A DNA stretch of 64,000 nucleotides from a candidate division TA06 bacterium (GTDB lineage Bacteria; Edwardsbacteria; AC1; EtOH8), in assembly GCA_016235665.1 (NCBI GenBank), contig JACRJI010000003.1, positions 1 through 64,000 of the forward strand, written 5' to 3'. The notes under the pieces are model-generated. The model was not told where the DNA came from and did not search any database. It saw nothing but the letters and a program-made list of their open reading frames with translations. Positions within the stretch are counted from its first letter, which is position 1; every line of letters starts with the position of its first letter. The translations under genes and the position numbers were made by a program. Below are positions 51,448-61,317 of this stretch, piece after piece.

Positions 51448-51828
51448 TCACTGGCGGCTGGCTACCTGTTCCCATTCATTCTTGTCCCCCAGGAACAGCA
51501 TGTAACTGCCGGAACCGCTGTATCCCACTATCTCAAAGCGATAGGTCCCGGAATAGGTGAAGGTTACCATTTGGGGCTTCTGTTCGGCCGACCCGCTCAT
51601 GGTGAATATCTTGTTGCCGTAGGGCGAATAGATGCACAGGTCCGCGTCCAGCGTCCCGTTGGCGCCCATATAGACCAGGCTTTGGTAATTCCCGGTGGAG
51701 TTTATCTCGATGTCGATGTATATCCTCTGGCCGCGGGAAAGGCTGCCGTCCCGGTAGATGTATGCCTGACCGGGAAGGGCGTACAACAACAGCAGCGATA
51801 CTGCGGCTATCGCGGTCTTCCATTTCAT
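51448..51828 (-). CDS. Small exported beta-sandwich protein
   Basis: 126 residues. A signal peptide (1-22) and a single domain resembling bacterial pre-peptidase C-terminal domains (DLCIYSPYGNKIFTMS, TYSGTYRFEIVGYSGSGSY). The domain is usually an accessory of secreted proteases; here it stands alone. GGAGGGC lies upstream. Confidence 0.72.
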   Translation of the reverse strand: MKWKTAIAAVSLLLLYALPGQAYIYRDGSLSRGQRIYIDIEINSTGNYQSLVYMGANGTLDADLCIYSPYGNKIFTMSGSAEQKPQMVTFTYSGTYRFEIVGYSGSGSYMLFLGDKNEWEQVASRQ

Positions 51829-51873
51829 GATGAGCCCTCCTTGTAAATGGTTGTGGTGATGGGGCGGTGCGCC

Positions 51874-52209
51874 TTAGCGCAGCACCGAGATGGCCAGAAG
51901 TCCCACCATCACAATCATGCTGATCAGGATCAGGGCCACGCTCCAGTTGCCTTTCTTGATCTCCTCCCACTCGTCGATGTTGGTGGACAGGGCGTCGAAG
52001 ACCTTGATGGCGATCCCCACCCCCAGGGCGAACCCGATGGAGGCGGTCAGTATCCAGCCCAGGGACATCAGCAGCTTGATGATCCAGGTTCCGAAGGAAA
52101 TGCTGACGTTGACCGGCCGGCCGGCCCCCTCCTGCACCACCTGGGCCTGGGCTAACAATGAGGCGGCGGACGTTAACAGAACCAGAGACATGGCGGAAAG
52201 CTTTTTCAT
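51874..52209 (-). CDS. DUF350-like small membrane protein
   Basis: 111 residues. A signal peptide is followed by two membrane helices (about 45-70, 90-110) and the linker DEWEEIKKGNWSVALILISM, typical of one half of a DUF350 protein. Its function is unknown. It has a clear promoter at 52271-52299. Confidence 0.7.
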   Translation of the reverse strand: MKKLSAMSLVLLTSAASLLAQAQVVQEGAGRPVNVSISFGTWIIKLLMSLGWILTASIGFALGVGIAIKVFDALSTNIDEWEEIKKGNWSVALILISMIVMVGLLAISVLR

Positions 52210-52270
52210 TTTCCATCCCCTTATGTTTATGTTGAACCGTTGGTTTTTGTTTGTTTAAAATCTGGTTTAT

Positions 52271-52299
52271 ATGTTACCTCTTTTAAAACCAATTGTCAA
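52271..52299 (-). promoter_or_regulatory. Sigma-70 promoter of the DUF350-like gene
   Basis: On the minus strand, TTGACA (52299-52294), a 17-bp spacer and TAACAT (52276-52271), about 55 bp upstream of the start. The rest of the gap (52300-52416) contains the AAATCATGTTAATCCTGTC phrase, also found at 10715. Confidence 0.8.
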
Positions 52300-52416
52300 G
52301 AAGGCTCATATCCTGTTGTTTGGATACTATTGAAGGATTCCGTAAAGCTTGGGAAAAGTTATTTATTGATCACGAAAAATCATGTTAATCCTGTCTACCT
52401 TGGGGAAAGGAAAAGG

Positions 52417-53097
52417 TTATCCCGCTTTCTTTCCCGCCTTCAGCTTGGCCAATCCCAGGATTAGTCCCAGAGCTATGGCCAGCAGGGCCGCCACCACCAC
52501 CCGGAACTCCGGAGGCAGCATGAAATTCACCGACTGGACCGGCAGCCAAAACCAGATGATGGACCCGCCCACTATCTTGAACATGTTGTCCCAGTCTATG
52601 TTCCGGTAGGTCTCGATCAGCGGCCACTTGGAGAACAGCTTATTGCCGTCGATCAGGGTGTCGGTGATCCGGTGAAAGGTCATGAAGGGAAAACCGAACA
52701 CTGCCTGAAAGAAGAAAGATTTCCAGAAAGCGGTCAGCCAGATTACACCCCGGCCCGGCAAGTAGCCCAGTTCCAGCAGGCCTTCAGTCCCGGCCGAGAA
52801 CAGGGGAAAGGCCAGGGTCATCATTACACCAAGCAGTCCCCAGACCAGGGCCCGCTGCCACAGCCGGATCCCGGCCAGCTGCCATTTGCCGGAGACCACT
52901 TTCCGGCTAAGCAGTTCGCCCATGGTCCCCAGCAGAATGAACTTGGCCATGCCCATTAGGTAGGGATAGGCCCGGGTGGTGGTTACGAATAACTCTCTGG
53001 TGCCAGGGATGATCAGAATGGTCAGCACTCCACCCAGCAGCAAAGCCCAGACAAGGGAGATGAAAAGATCCAAGACAAAGTTCTTCGTTTGTTCCAT
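52417..53097 (-). CDS. Integral membrane protein with Mpv17-like C-terminus
   Basis: 226 residues with about five membrane helices. The segment IIWFWLPVQSVNFMLPPEFR, followed by a long helix, resembles the signature of eukaryotic Mpv17/PMP22 peroxisomal and mitochondrial membrane proteins (W..WP.xQxxNF..VP...R). The N-terminal half shows no match. The family assignment is tentative and the function unknown. The Shine-Dalgarno sequence is weak. Confidence 0.65.
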   Translation of the reverse strand: MEQTKNFVLDLFISLVWALLLGGVLTILIIPGTRELFVTTTRAYPYLMGMAKFILLGTMGELLSRKVVSGKWQLAGIRLWQRALVWGLLGVMMTLAFPLFSAGTEGLLELGYLPGRGVIWLTAFWKSFFFQAVFGFPFMTFHRITDTLIDGNKLFSKWPLIETYRNIDWDNMFKIVGGSIIWFWLPVQSVNFMLPPEFRVVVAALLAIALGLILGLAKLKAGKKAG

Positions 53098-53099
53098 TC

Positions 53100-53160
53100 T
53101 TAATAAAGCGCTATATTTGGTAAGTTAAATCTGCGCCAATCTGCGAAATCTGCGGATACG
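53100..53160. repeat. ATCTGCG phrase repeats
   Basis: Three near-tandem words, AATCTGCGCC, AATCTGCGAA and ATCTGCGG, lie at about 53128-53155 in the gap after the V4R-like gene. Similar words occur at 58215-58285 and 643-673. Confidence 0.6.
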
Positions 53161-53781
53161 TTATTTAAAGTCCCCGGGCAGATGGATGGCAAACTTGCAG
53201 TGCTCGTCCCCGCTGATGACGGCCTCCAGCACTTCCACCCGGACCTTGGTTCCGAAGATCCCCTCGTAGATCCCCTTGTACCAGCCAGCGCTGCAGTGGC
53301 AGTATTCCTTGGAGACCACATTCTTGGTGGCGCGCATCAGGGGGCAGAAACAGGCCGCCATTTGTTTTTCATAGGGCGTAGTGGCTTTGGCAAAGGCCGC
53401 CGGGTCGCGCGGACTGCGAATCTCGTAGATCACATTGCCCTCCCGGTAGGGATGGCCGAATTTACCCTTGTCCGCGCCCATGGCTTCCAGCACCCGGTCC
53501 ACACTTTGGGTCTCGGCATACAGCTTGGTCAGGGCGTCTATCGGCCCGGTCCCGAATTCCTCGGTAAAGACGCAGGCCCGGCCCTGCATGATCTCCTCCC
53601 GGGCTGTTTGATCCGGGACGGCCGTCTCCAGCCTCTTCATGGCTTGCTCCGACCAGACAGCATACTCATCCGGACGATCCGGGATCTTGTCACAGCCCGC
53701 GATCACGGAATCTCCCTTACCTGGTGCATGGCGGTCTATCTGGGCCGCCCATTTTTTCATCTTATCCGACAGCCACGGCAT
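53161..53781 (-). CDS. Cys-rich protein with V4R-like C-terminal region
   Basis: 206 residues. The last 60 residues (CFCPLMRAT, then YCHCSAGWYKGIYEGIFG, VEVLEAVISGDEHCKF) resemble the V4R/4-vinyl reductase-type ligand-binding fold, with clustered Cys that might bind metal. The N-terminal part is helical. AAAGG lies 8 bp before the ATG. Its role is unknown. Confidence 0.68.
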   Translation of the reverse strand: MPWLSDKMKKWAAQIDRHAPGKGDSVIAGCDKIPDRPDEYAVWSEQAMKRLETAVPDQTAREEIMQGRACVFTEEFGTGPIDALTKLYAETQSVDRVLEAMGADKGKFGHPYREGNVIYEIRSPRDPAAFAKATTPYEKQMAACFCPLMRATKNVVSKEYCHCSAGWYKGIYEGIFGTKVRVEVLEAVISGDEHCKFAIHLPGDFK

Positions 53782-53828
53782 GTCACGTACCTTTCATAAG
53801 AAAATTGACACGAGCATTGTTTTCGTTG

Positions 53829-54701
<873 letters not shown>

Positions 54702-54726
54702 ATATTCCTTTCTTTTCTTCTTGTGA

Positions 54727-54788
54727 ACAAGTCCCTCGCCTGGCGGGAGAGAGATTTAGGCCTGCACTGAGTAAGACAACTCCCTTTG
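54727..54788. repeat. GA-rich repeat between sucC and sucD
   Basis: CCCTCGCCTGGCGGGAGAGAG and CTTTGCTAACGAAGTGGAGAGG resemble the GA-rich hairpin family and the phrase CTCCACTTCGTTGGC at 1862. It is not a T-run terminator, so sucCD remain one transcript. Confidence 0.5.
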
Positions 54789-55961
54789 CTAACGAAGTGG
54801 AGAGGTAGCCTCCTTGACTATCAGCTGGGCCGCCTCGCCCAGCGACGAGGCCGGTATTATCTTCAGACCGGAGCCGGCCAGTATCTTCTTTCCCTGTTCC
54901 ACGTTGGTGCCGTCCAGCCGGGCCACGATCGGCACTTTCACGCCCAGGGTCTTGGACGCCGCCACTATCCCCTCGGCTATCACGTCGCATTTCATGATCC
55001 CGCCGAAGATGTTCACCAGTATGCCCCGGACGTTGGGATCGGACAAAATTATCTTGAAAGCCTCGGTCACCTTTTCCGTCGAGGCGGAACCTCCGACATC
55101 GAGAAAGTTGGCTGGGCTGCCGCCGTAATGCTTGACGATGTCCATGGTGGCCATGGCCAGGCCGGCCCCGTTGACCAGGCAGCCGATGGTCCCGTCCAGC
55201 TTGATGTAGCTGAGGTCGTGTTTGGAAGCCAGCACCTCGTTGGGGTCCTCCTCGTCAATGTCCCGCAGGCTGGCGATCTCGGAATGCCGGGCCAGGCCGT
55301 TGTCGTCGAAGGTGACCTTGGCGTCCAGCGCAAACAGCGTATCCTCCGGCGTCCGCACCAGAGGGTTGATCTCCACCAATGAGGCGTCCTTGGAAATGAA
55401 CAGCTGGTACATCCCGGACATCACCTGGCCCAGCTGCTTGGCCAAAGCGCCTTTGAATCCCAGTTTCCGGGACATCTCCGTTCCGTGGTAGGCACGGTAG
55501 CCTGATACCGGATCGACCGACACCTTGATGATCTTGTCCGGCGTTTCCGCCGCCACTTTTTCGATCTCCACTCCGCCCTCGGTGGAGCCGATGAAGATGT
55601 AGCTGGCGGTGGCTCGGTCGGCCAAAAAGCCCAGATAGTATTCCTTGGCGATGCGGGTATCCTCGGCCACCATTATCCGGCGGACCAGTTTCCCCTTGGG
55701 CCCGGTCTGGGGTGTTACCAGCGTCATGCCTAGGATGTTTTTTGAGTGGGCCAGCGCCTCGTCCCTGGACTTGGCCAGCTTGACCCCGCCAGCCTTGCCC
55801 CGTCCCCCGGTGTGGGCCTGGGCCTTGATGATCCAGGGCGGGCCGATCAGCCGGGACAGTTTTTGTTCCACTTCGTCAACGCTGGTGGCCATGAAATCCG
55901 GCTTGACCGGGATCCCGTGATCGCGCAGCAGCTGGCGGGCTTGGTATTCGTGAATGTTCAT
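54789..55961 (-). CDS. sucC: Succinyl-CoA synthetase, beta subunit
   Basis: 390 residues. An ATP-grasp domain opens the protein (MNIHEYQARQLLRDHGIPVK) and the CoA-ligase domain (NGAGLAMATMDIVKHYGG, then LDVGGSA) ends it. With SucD it converts succinyl-CoA, ADP and phosphate to succinate, CoA and ATP. No Shine-Dalgarno sequence is visible before the ATG. Confidence 0.97.
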   Translation of the reverse strand: MNIHEYQARQLLRDHGIPVKPDFMATSVDEVEQKLSRLIGPPWIIKAQAHTGGRGKAGGVKLAKSRDEALAHSKNILGMTLVTPQTGPKGKLVRRIMVAEDTRIAKEYYLGFLADRATASYIFIGSTEGGVEIEKVAAETPDKIIKVSVDPVSGYRAYHGTEMSRKLGFKGALAKQLGQVMSGMYQLFISKDASLVEINPLVRTPEDTLFALDAKVTFDDNGLARHSEIASLRDIDEEDPNEVLASKHDLSYIKLDGTIGCLVNGAGLAMATMDIVKHYGGSPANFLDVGGSASTEKVTEAFKIILSDPNVRGILVNIFGGIMKCDVIAEGIVAASKTLGVKVPIVARLDGTNVEQGKKILAGSGLKIIPASSLGEAAQLIVKEATSPLR

Positions 55962-56004
55962 GTTTTTTGTTTAGTATTGTTAAATAAAATAGTGTTTACT
56001 GATT

Positions 56005-56458
56005 TTATGCTTTGATCGACAAATATGCAATATAACCCACGAAGCACATAGGCAAAATACTTATAAAAGGTATGAACAAAAAACCTATAACAGACGTTGA
56101 TGAGCCTGGTGAATGTGTATATATCGAATGCCAAATTGAAAAATGGCCTAATGTCGTAGCTGTAAGTGCACCAATGATACCACCTATGCCGTTGGCATAT
56201 GCCTTTCTTATAGACCCTTTTGAAGTGTAGTATAGTAAATATCCCGACAGTAAAAGAAACGGAATTAAACTTGTTAATTCAATAAAAAATTAAATTATAG
56301 CCTTCTTTAAATTGTGAAACATATATCTCCTGAATTGCTATAAATATTCCGATTTTACCATAAACTACCTTAACGTATAATAATACTGCTGGTGCCACAA
56401 GCACACCTACAAGCAAAGGTAAAAAAGAGCAGAGGAGACGTTGTTTTAAATCCTTCAT
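56005..56458 (-). pseudogene. Frameshifted membrane protein gene
   Basis: The first 59 codons (MKDLKQRLLCSFLPLLVGVL ... GYNLIFY) end in TGA just after a run of six T (56286-56291). If one T is removed, the frame continues for about 90 residues (IELTSLIPFLLLSGYLLYY to YIAYLSIKA), giving a roughly 150-residue protein with about four membrane helices. AGGGTGG lies before the ATG, which begins one base after the upstream gene's stop. Either a real frameshift, a sequencing indel or a slippage site explains this. AT-rich, family unknown. Confidence 0.7.
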
Positions 56459-56459
56459 A

Positions 56460-57422
56460 CTATGCCACCCTATTTGTCTCAATTCCCTTCTCAAAATCCG
56501 CAATATTCCTGAACGTCACTTCCAGCTTCCTCAACAGCGCCTCATGCGTCTTATATCCCAAATGCGGGGTCAGCACTGTGTTCTTGGCGGTCAAGAGGGG
56601 GTTGTCCGGGTTTGTCGGCTCGCTTCCGAACACGTCCAGACCGGCGCCGGCCAGTTTCCCGTCGTTGAGGGCTTGGGCCAAAGCCGCCTCGTCGATCAGC
56701 CCGCCCCGGGCGGTGTTGATCAGGTAGGCCGAGGGTTTCATCAATGCTAGCCGCTCCGCGTTCATGATATGCTTGGTCCCGGCGTTAAGCGCCAGGTGCA
56801 GGGAAACTATGTCCGAGCGTTTTAACAGATCATCTAACTCGCAATATATCCCGCCCAGCTTCTGGAACTCATCCTTCTTGACCCGGTTGTAACCCAGCAC
56901 CTTGCAGCCAAAGGCGGCGAACAGTTTTGCCGCGGCCAGCCCGGTGGCCCCGGTGCCTACTATGCCCACGGTTTTTCCTTTGAGCTCCACGCCATCCGGA
57001 AAAGCAAAGAACTTCTGTTCGGTCTGGCGGGCGTGGGCGTCGCCCCTGGGGATCTTGCGAAGAATCGACAACGCCAGGCCCAGCGCCAGCTCGGCCACCG
57101 AGTCGGTGGAATACCCCGGCGTGTTGTAGACCGCGATCCCCTTCTCTTTGCAGGCCGCCAAGTCCACGTGGTCGTACCCGGTAAAGGAGACGGAGATCAT
57201 TGACAGCGCGCAGTTGCGGATGGTCTGGCCGTCTATCGGTAAACTGCCTGTGATCAGGTACTTGGCGCCGCCCACCAGCTCGGCCAGCGGCTTGCCTTCG
57301 GCCAGCTCGGAGCCCTTCCAGACCAGCATATGATCTGGCAGGATCTCAGCAAACCGCTGCTGCACCAGTTCCCGGGGCACGCCCAGCGTCTGGATAAGTA
57401 TGACCTCTGATGGTTTGTTCAT
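56460..57422 (-). CDS. D-2-hydroxyacid dehydrogenase
   Basis: 320 residues. The NAD-binding Rossmann motif GIVGTGATGLAAAKL and the catalytic trio are visible: Arg in INTARGGLIDE, Glu in GLDVFGSEP, His in TPHLGYKT. Family members reduce 2-keto acids (glycerate, lactate or phosphoglycerate types) with NADH. The substrate cannot be told. The pseudogene at 56458 follows within one base. Confidence 0.92.
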   Translation of the reverse strand: MNKPSEVILIQTLGVPRELVQQRFAEILPDHMLVWKGSELAEGKPLAELVGGAKYLITGSLPIDGQTIRNCALSMISVSFTGYDHVDLAACKEKGIAVYNTPGYSTDSVAELALGLALSILRKIPRGDAHARQTEQKFFAFPDGVELKGKTVGIVGTGATGLAAAKLFAAFGCKVLGYNRVKKDEFQKLGGIYCELDDLLKRSDIVSLHLALNAGTKHIMNAERLALMKPSAYLINTARGGLIDEAALAQALNDGKLAGAGLDVFGSEPTNPDNPLLTAKNTVLTPHLGYKTHEALLRKLEVTFRNIADFEKGIETNRVA

Positions 57423-57449
57423 TGTTTGGATATTATAATCTCTTAAGAC

Positions 57450-57947
57450 CTATTTGACTATAAAACGACCATTATAATTTTTCAGGTCATTTAAAGTTTC
57501 TATATATGCTTCATGTGTATCCGGCAGATCGTCCAAACCAAAGAAGTCGCAGCTCAGGCTTTCATCATTTTCTCCGATCAGTTCACCACTCCATTCATCA
57601 ACCCGAAAAACGATGACAAATATCTGCGTTTGGTCGCCATTGGGATAGGTAACAGAATATTTTGGTTCGGAATATACTGCAAACGGTTCGGCCGATTCAA
57701 CATTCAGTCCGGTTTCTTCTTTGACTTCCCGTTTGAGCGCTTCTGTGACCGATTCTCCCAGCTCAACCGAACCTGCGGGCATACCCCACCTATTGGTGTC
57801 TTTCCTGTGGATCAGAAGAATCTTTCCTTCTTTATTCCTGACAACGGCCCTTACCCCGGCAACGATCAGCTTCTTACTACCTACCAGTTTTCTTAGTTGA
57901 CCTATATAAGAATCGTTGAATGACTTTTCCATTATACCGTTTTTCAT
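57450..57947 (-). CDS. NUDIX hydrolase
   Basis: 165 residues. The NUDIX box is intact: GSVELGESVTEAL then KREVKEETGL. The preceding part, AVVRNKEGKILLIHRKD and RWGMPAG, fits ADP-ribose or nucleotide pyrophosphatases. The Met at 57947 is used, with a second Met five codons later. The substrate is unknown; it may belong with the dehydrogenase, 27 bp away. Confidence 0.92.
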   Translation of the reverse strand: MKNGIMEKSFNDSYIGQLRKLVGSKKLIVAGVRAVVRNKEGKILLIHRKDTNRWGMPAGSVELGESVTEALKREVKEETGLNVESAEPFAVYSEPKYSVTYPNGDQTQIFVIVFRVDEWSGELIGENDESLSCDFFGLDDLPDTHEAYIETLNDLKNYNGRFIVK

Positions 57948-58289
57948 TTTGTTTTAGTTGACTATCTAACTACCTCAGGAACCACCGCTGAGTTCGAGGG
58001 CTATTCTGAACTCAACCCCGCTTCGTTTGTGAAATGCTTGCACGTCTCAGTGCATGCTTCGCTTCCCCTTCTCTTACTCCAAGATAGCCCTAATTTATCC
58101 AAGAGAAGGGGACAGAGGGGATGAGTTGGGGAAGATGTTTTTTCAATCATCATACTGCTACTCTATACAAATAGGTACTCAAAATACATGATTTTCCTGA
58201 ACAAGATAGATAGTCGATTTTCGCAGATCATATCGATAAGTATCTGCGGGCATCAACAATGATCAGCGGGAATCTGCGTTCCGGCTAGT
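57948..58289. other. Intergenic region with several dispersed repeat words
   Basis: 342 bp with no supported ORF. It holds a CTTCTCTTACTC ... AAGAGAAGGGG inverted repeat (58079-58112), the phrase TTTTCCTGAACAAGATAGAT (58193) that follows the dispersed repeat at 115 and 14465, and ATCTGCG words (58233-58280). It looks like a landing zone for repeats. No terminator is clear. Confidence 0.6.
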
Positions 58290-58847
58290 TTATAGTTTTC
58301 TAAATTTCTTCGGCCCTTCTTCGTAAACATCCCGGCCCAGGCAGTCCACCGCCACTACCGCCGGAAGATCTTTCACTGTCAGCTTTAGCACGGCCTCCGG
58401 GCCCAGTTCGGCAAACAGGACTGTTTCCGCCCTGACCACCGTTTGGGCCAGCAAGGCCGCCGCGCCGCCGGTGGCGGCAAAATACACCGCTTTGTTCTTC
58501 TTGATGGCTTCGATCACTTCCGGACTGCGCCGCCCCTTGCCGATCATGGCCTTCAGCCCGGCCTTAGCCAAAAGCAAGGGAGTGTAGGCATCCATCCTTC
58601 CGCTGGTGGTGGGCCCGATGCTGCCGATCACCTTTCCCCTGGGGGCCGGGACCGGCCCGGCGTAGAACAAGGTCTGGCCCTTAAGATCTACCGGAAGCTT
58701 ACGGCCCATGGCTAACAGCTTATGGAACCTTTGGTGCACCGCATCCCTGGCCGTGAACAGTTCGCCCGAGATCAGCACCCGGTCGCCGCTTTTAAGCCGG
58801 CTGACCTCGTCCCCGCCCAGCGGGAGGGATATTCTTTTCGCCTTCAT
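58290..58847 (-). CDS. Class I fumarate hydratase, beta (C-terminal) subunit
   Basis: 185 residues. The fold is shared with L(+)-tartrate dehydratase beta. Typical segments are LISGELFTARDAVHQRFHKL, YAGPVPAPRGKVIGSIGPTT, SGRMDAYTP and MIGKGRRS. With the alpha subunit it hydrates fumarate to malate using a 4Fe-4S cluster. The ATG overlaps the alpha stop by one base (TGATG), so translation is coupled. A tartrate dehydratase cannot be fully excluded. Confidence 0.93.
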   Translation of the reverse strand: MKAKRISLPLGGDEVSRLKSGDRVLISGELFTARDAVHQRFHKLLAMGRKLPVDLKGQTLFYAGPVPAPRGKVIGSIGPTTSGRMDAYTPLLLAKAGLKAMIGKGRRSPEVIEAIKKNKAVYFAATGGAAALLAQTVVRAETVLFAELGPEAVLKLTVKDLPAVVAVDCLGRDVYEEGPKKFRKL

Positions 58848-59692
58848 CACAATACCACCGTCTGGTGCCTGTGCGCATGGCAGTTGATGTTCACCGCCAC
58901 CGGCAGGCTGGACATGTGGCAGGGCTCGTGCTCTATGTGCACGCCCAAACAAGAAACGGTCCCGCCCAGCCCCTGCGGCCCCAGGCCGGAAGAATTGATC
59001 GCTTTCAGGATCTTCTTTTCCAGTTGGTCGTATCTTTTGTCCGGGTTGGCTTTTCCCACCGGCCACATCAACGCTTTTTTGGCCAGCAGCGCACAGCGCT
59101 CAAAATTCCCGCCGATCCCCACTCCCACCACCGTCGGGGGACAGGGGTTGGCCCCGGCCTGGATCACGGTCTCGGACACAAAGGAGAGAATGCCTTGTTC
59201 GCCGTCCGAAGGTTTTAGCATGGCCAGCCGGCTGGTGTTCTCGGCCCCGCCGCCCTTGGGCATATAATTTATCTCCAGCCTGCCGCCGGGAACCTGCTCT
59301 ATGTGGATGATGGCCGGAACATTGTTGCCCGTGTTCCTGCGGGCAAAGACCGGATCGTTAACGCAGGAGGCGCGAAGAAAACCAAGGCGGCAGGCGTTGG
59401 CCACACCTTTGTTTATTGCGTCATGGAGCGGGCCGCCTTTTATCTCCACATCCTTTCCCTGTTTTACGAAAAACACCGCCAGTCCCGTGTCCTGGCAGAC
59501 CGGCATCTTTTGGGTTTTGGCAATTTTGGCATTCAAAAGACATTGTTCCAGGATGTCCCGGCCCAGCGGTGACTTTTCTATTTTCAGAGCTTTGTCCAAA
59601 GCCTTTTCGGTGTCCTTAGGCAGAACGCCGTTGGCCACCCGGCACATCTTCTCCACCGCAGTTGCGATGGTGTCGCATCCTATGGCCCTCAT
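58847..59692 (-). CDS. Class I fumarate hydratase, alpha (N-terminal) subunit
   Basis: 281 residues. The three cluster-binding Cys are in MPVCQDTGLA, NPCPPTVVGVGIGG and GTVSCLGVHIE. The start overlaps the malic enzyme stop in ATGA, so the two are expressed together. This two-subunit form is typical of anaerobes and microaerophiles because the cluster is oxygen-sensitive. Confidence 0.94.
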   Translation of the reverse strand: MRAIGCDTIATAVEKMCRVANGVLPKDTEKALDKALKIEKSPLGRDILEQCLLNAKIAKTQKMPVCQDTGLAVFFVKQGKDVEIKGGPLHDAINKGVANACRLGFLRASCVNDPVFARRNTGNNVPAIIHIEQVPGGRLEINYMPKGGGAENTSRLAMLKPSDGEQGILSFVSETVIQAGANPCPPTVVGVGIGGNFERCALLAKKALMWPVGKANPDKRYDQLEKKILKAINSSGLGPQGLGGTVSCLGVHIEHEPCHMSSLPVAVNINCHAHRHQTVVL

Positions 59693-61164
59693 TTTGCCCC
59701 TCCGGCCCGGACCCGGGCCACCGCCTTCTCCAGGGCCTTTTCCAGCAGTTCCATCGGCGGCTTCTTGATGAACCCGTGGTCCATCAGGCCGTGGATTACC
59801 GCCCGGGCCTCGCTGATATCCTGCCGGGCCTTGTTGTACACTTCGGCTTTGGTCAAAGGGCTGCGGGCCACTCCGTCTTTGACCGCCTGGGCGGCTACCT
59901 CGGCGGCCACCTTGGGGAACATCTCCCATTCTTCCATGGAGGAGACTATGCGCTCCGGCCTAAGACCTGAGTCTTCAGCGAATTCCGCTATGGCGCGGGC
60001 GGCAACGATGGCCATGTTGTCGGTGATATTGGAGGCCCTGGCCAGCAGTGCGCCTTTGAGGATGCCGGGAAAGCCCAGGGAATTGTTGACCTGGTTGGGG
60101 AAATCGCCTCTGCCTGTAGCTACGATGAAAGCCCCGGCCGCCAGGGCTTCGCTGGGATAGATCTCCGGCACCGGGTTGGCGCAGGCAAAGACGATAGATC
60201 TTGGGGCCATCCCCGCTATCCATTCGGGCTTGATCACACCCGGCCCGGACTTTGAAAGCGAGATCAGGACATCCGCCCCCTTTAAGGCATTTTCAACCTT
60301 TATATCATTTACAACCTTTGACCGTTGGCAGATCTCCCATTGCTGGTAGTATCTGGTGTCGTTCCTGATATCCTGCCGGTGCAGGCCCAGTGAGCCGTCA
60401 ATGTCAAACATCACGCAGTTATCCGGCTTCCCTCCGGCGGCCATCACCAGCTGGAAGATGGTGGTGTTGGCGGCTCCGGCCCCGTAAAATACTATTTTGA
60501 CATCCGAAAGTTCCTTGCCGGCCAGCTTCAGGGCGTTGATCAGCCCGGCCAGGGTCACGCAGCCGGTACCTTGGGCGTCGTCGTGCCAAACCGGGATGCC
60601 GCATTCCTCGCGCAGGGTGTCCAGCACCTGATAGCAGTTGGGCTGGGAGATGTCCTCCAGGTTGACCGCCCCGAAACTGGGCTGAGCCATCTTTACAAAA
60701 TCGATGATCTTCTGGGCATCGGGCTTACCGTTTTGATCCCGGCTGTCCATGCACAAAGCCACCGCGTCCACCCCGCCCAGGTACTTCATCAGAAAAGCCT
60801 TGCCTTCCATCACCCCCAAGCCGCCGGCCGGGCCGCAGTCGCCGTCGCCCAGCACCCGGGTGGAATCCGAGACCACCGCCACCAGGTTGCCCCGGTTGGA
60901 AAGGTCAAAGGAGGCCTGCTGGTCGTCCCGGATGGCGGTGGAGACGCCGGAGACCCCGGGCGTGTACCAGAGGTTGAACCAGTTGTTCCCGTATAGCCCG
61001 GCCTTGGGCAGGGTCATCATCTTCCCACCGTAATGCCGGTGCAGGCTTAATGAAAGCTCCTTCAGGAACAGGGTCTTGGCGGAATTCACCTGATCCGGGG
61101 TGAGATCCCGGGGGAAAAGTTCATCTATGTTCTTAAGTTCAATGTCCATATTTCGATGCCGCAT
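59689..61164 (-). CDS. Malic enzyme (NAD(P)-dependent)
   Basis: 491 residues. It has the malic enzyme N-terminal domain (YTPGVSGVSTAI; SDSTRVLGDGDCGP; the Lys in MEGKAFLMKYL) and the NAD-binding domain (VFYGAGAANTT; FACANPVPEIYPSEA). It oxidatively decarboxylates malate to pyruvate. Unlike typical enzymes, the common TDGSRILGLGD reads SDSTRVLGDGD. A helical C-terminal extension (about 430-491) is longer than usual. The Met at 61164 has AAAGG close upstream; ATG 61149 is the alternative. Confidence 0.92.
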   Translation of the reverse strand: MRHRNMDIELKNIDELFPRDLTPDQVNSAKTLFLKELSLSLHRHYGGKMMTLPKAGLYGNNWFNLWYTPGVSGVSTAIRDDQQASFDLSNRGNLVAVVSDSTRVLGDGDCGPAGGLGVMEGKAFLMKYLGGVDAVALCMDSRDQNGKPDAQKIIDFVKMAQPSFGAVNLEDISQPNCYQVLDTLREECGIPVWHDDAQGTGCVTLAGLINALKLAGKELSDVKIVFYGAGAANTTIFQLVMAAGGKPDNCVMFDIDGSLGLHRQDIRNDTRYYQQWEICQRSKVVNDIKVENALKGADVLISLSKSGPGVIKPEWIAGMAPRSIVFACANPVPEIYPSEALAAGAFIVATGRGDFPNQVNNSLGFPGILKGALLARASNITDNMAIVAARAIAEFAEDSGLRPERIVSSMEEWEMFPKVAAEVAAQAVKDGVARSPLTKAEVYNKARQDISEARAVIHGLMDHGFIKKPPMELLEKALEKAVARVRAGGAK

Positions 61165-61317
61165 CTGCCTTTTATTTTGGGCCGGTATACGTTAAAATCA
61201 TTTCGTTGTTTTCGCGTGTTTCGCGGGCAGGGATTTAATAATTAAAGCACAAACCACGGGCTTTGTAAAGAGGAAATCTTTTGTTGACCGCACCGGCGAT
61301 CCGGCTGTAAATTTCAA

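Noticed and set aside
53128-53155. ATCTGCG tandem words as a mini CRISPR array
   Set aside because: Units are about 10 bp with no spacers of constant length, and no cas gene is present.
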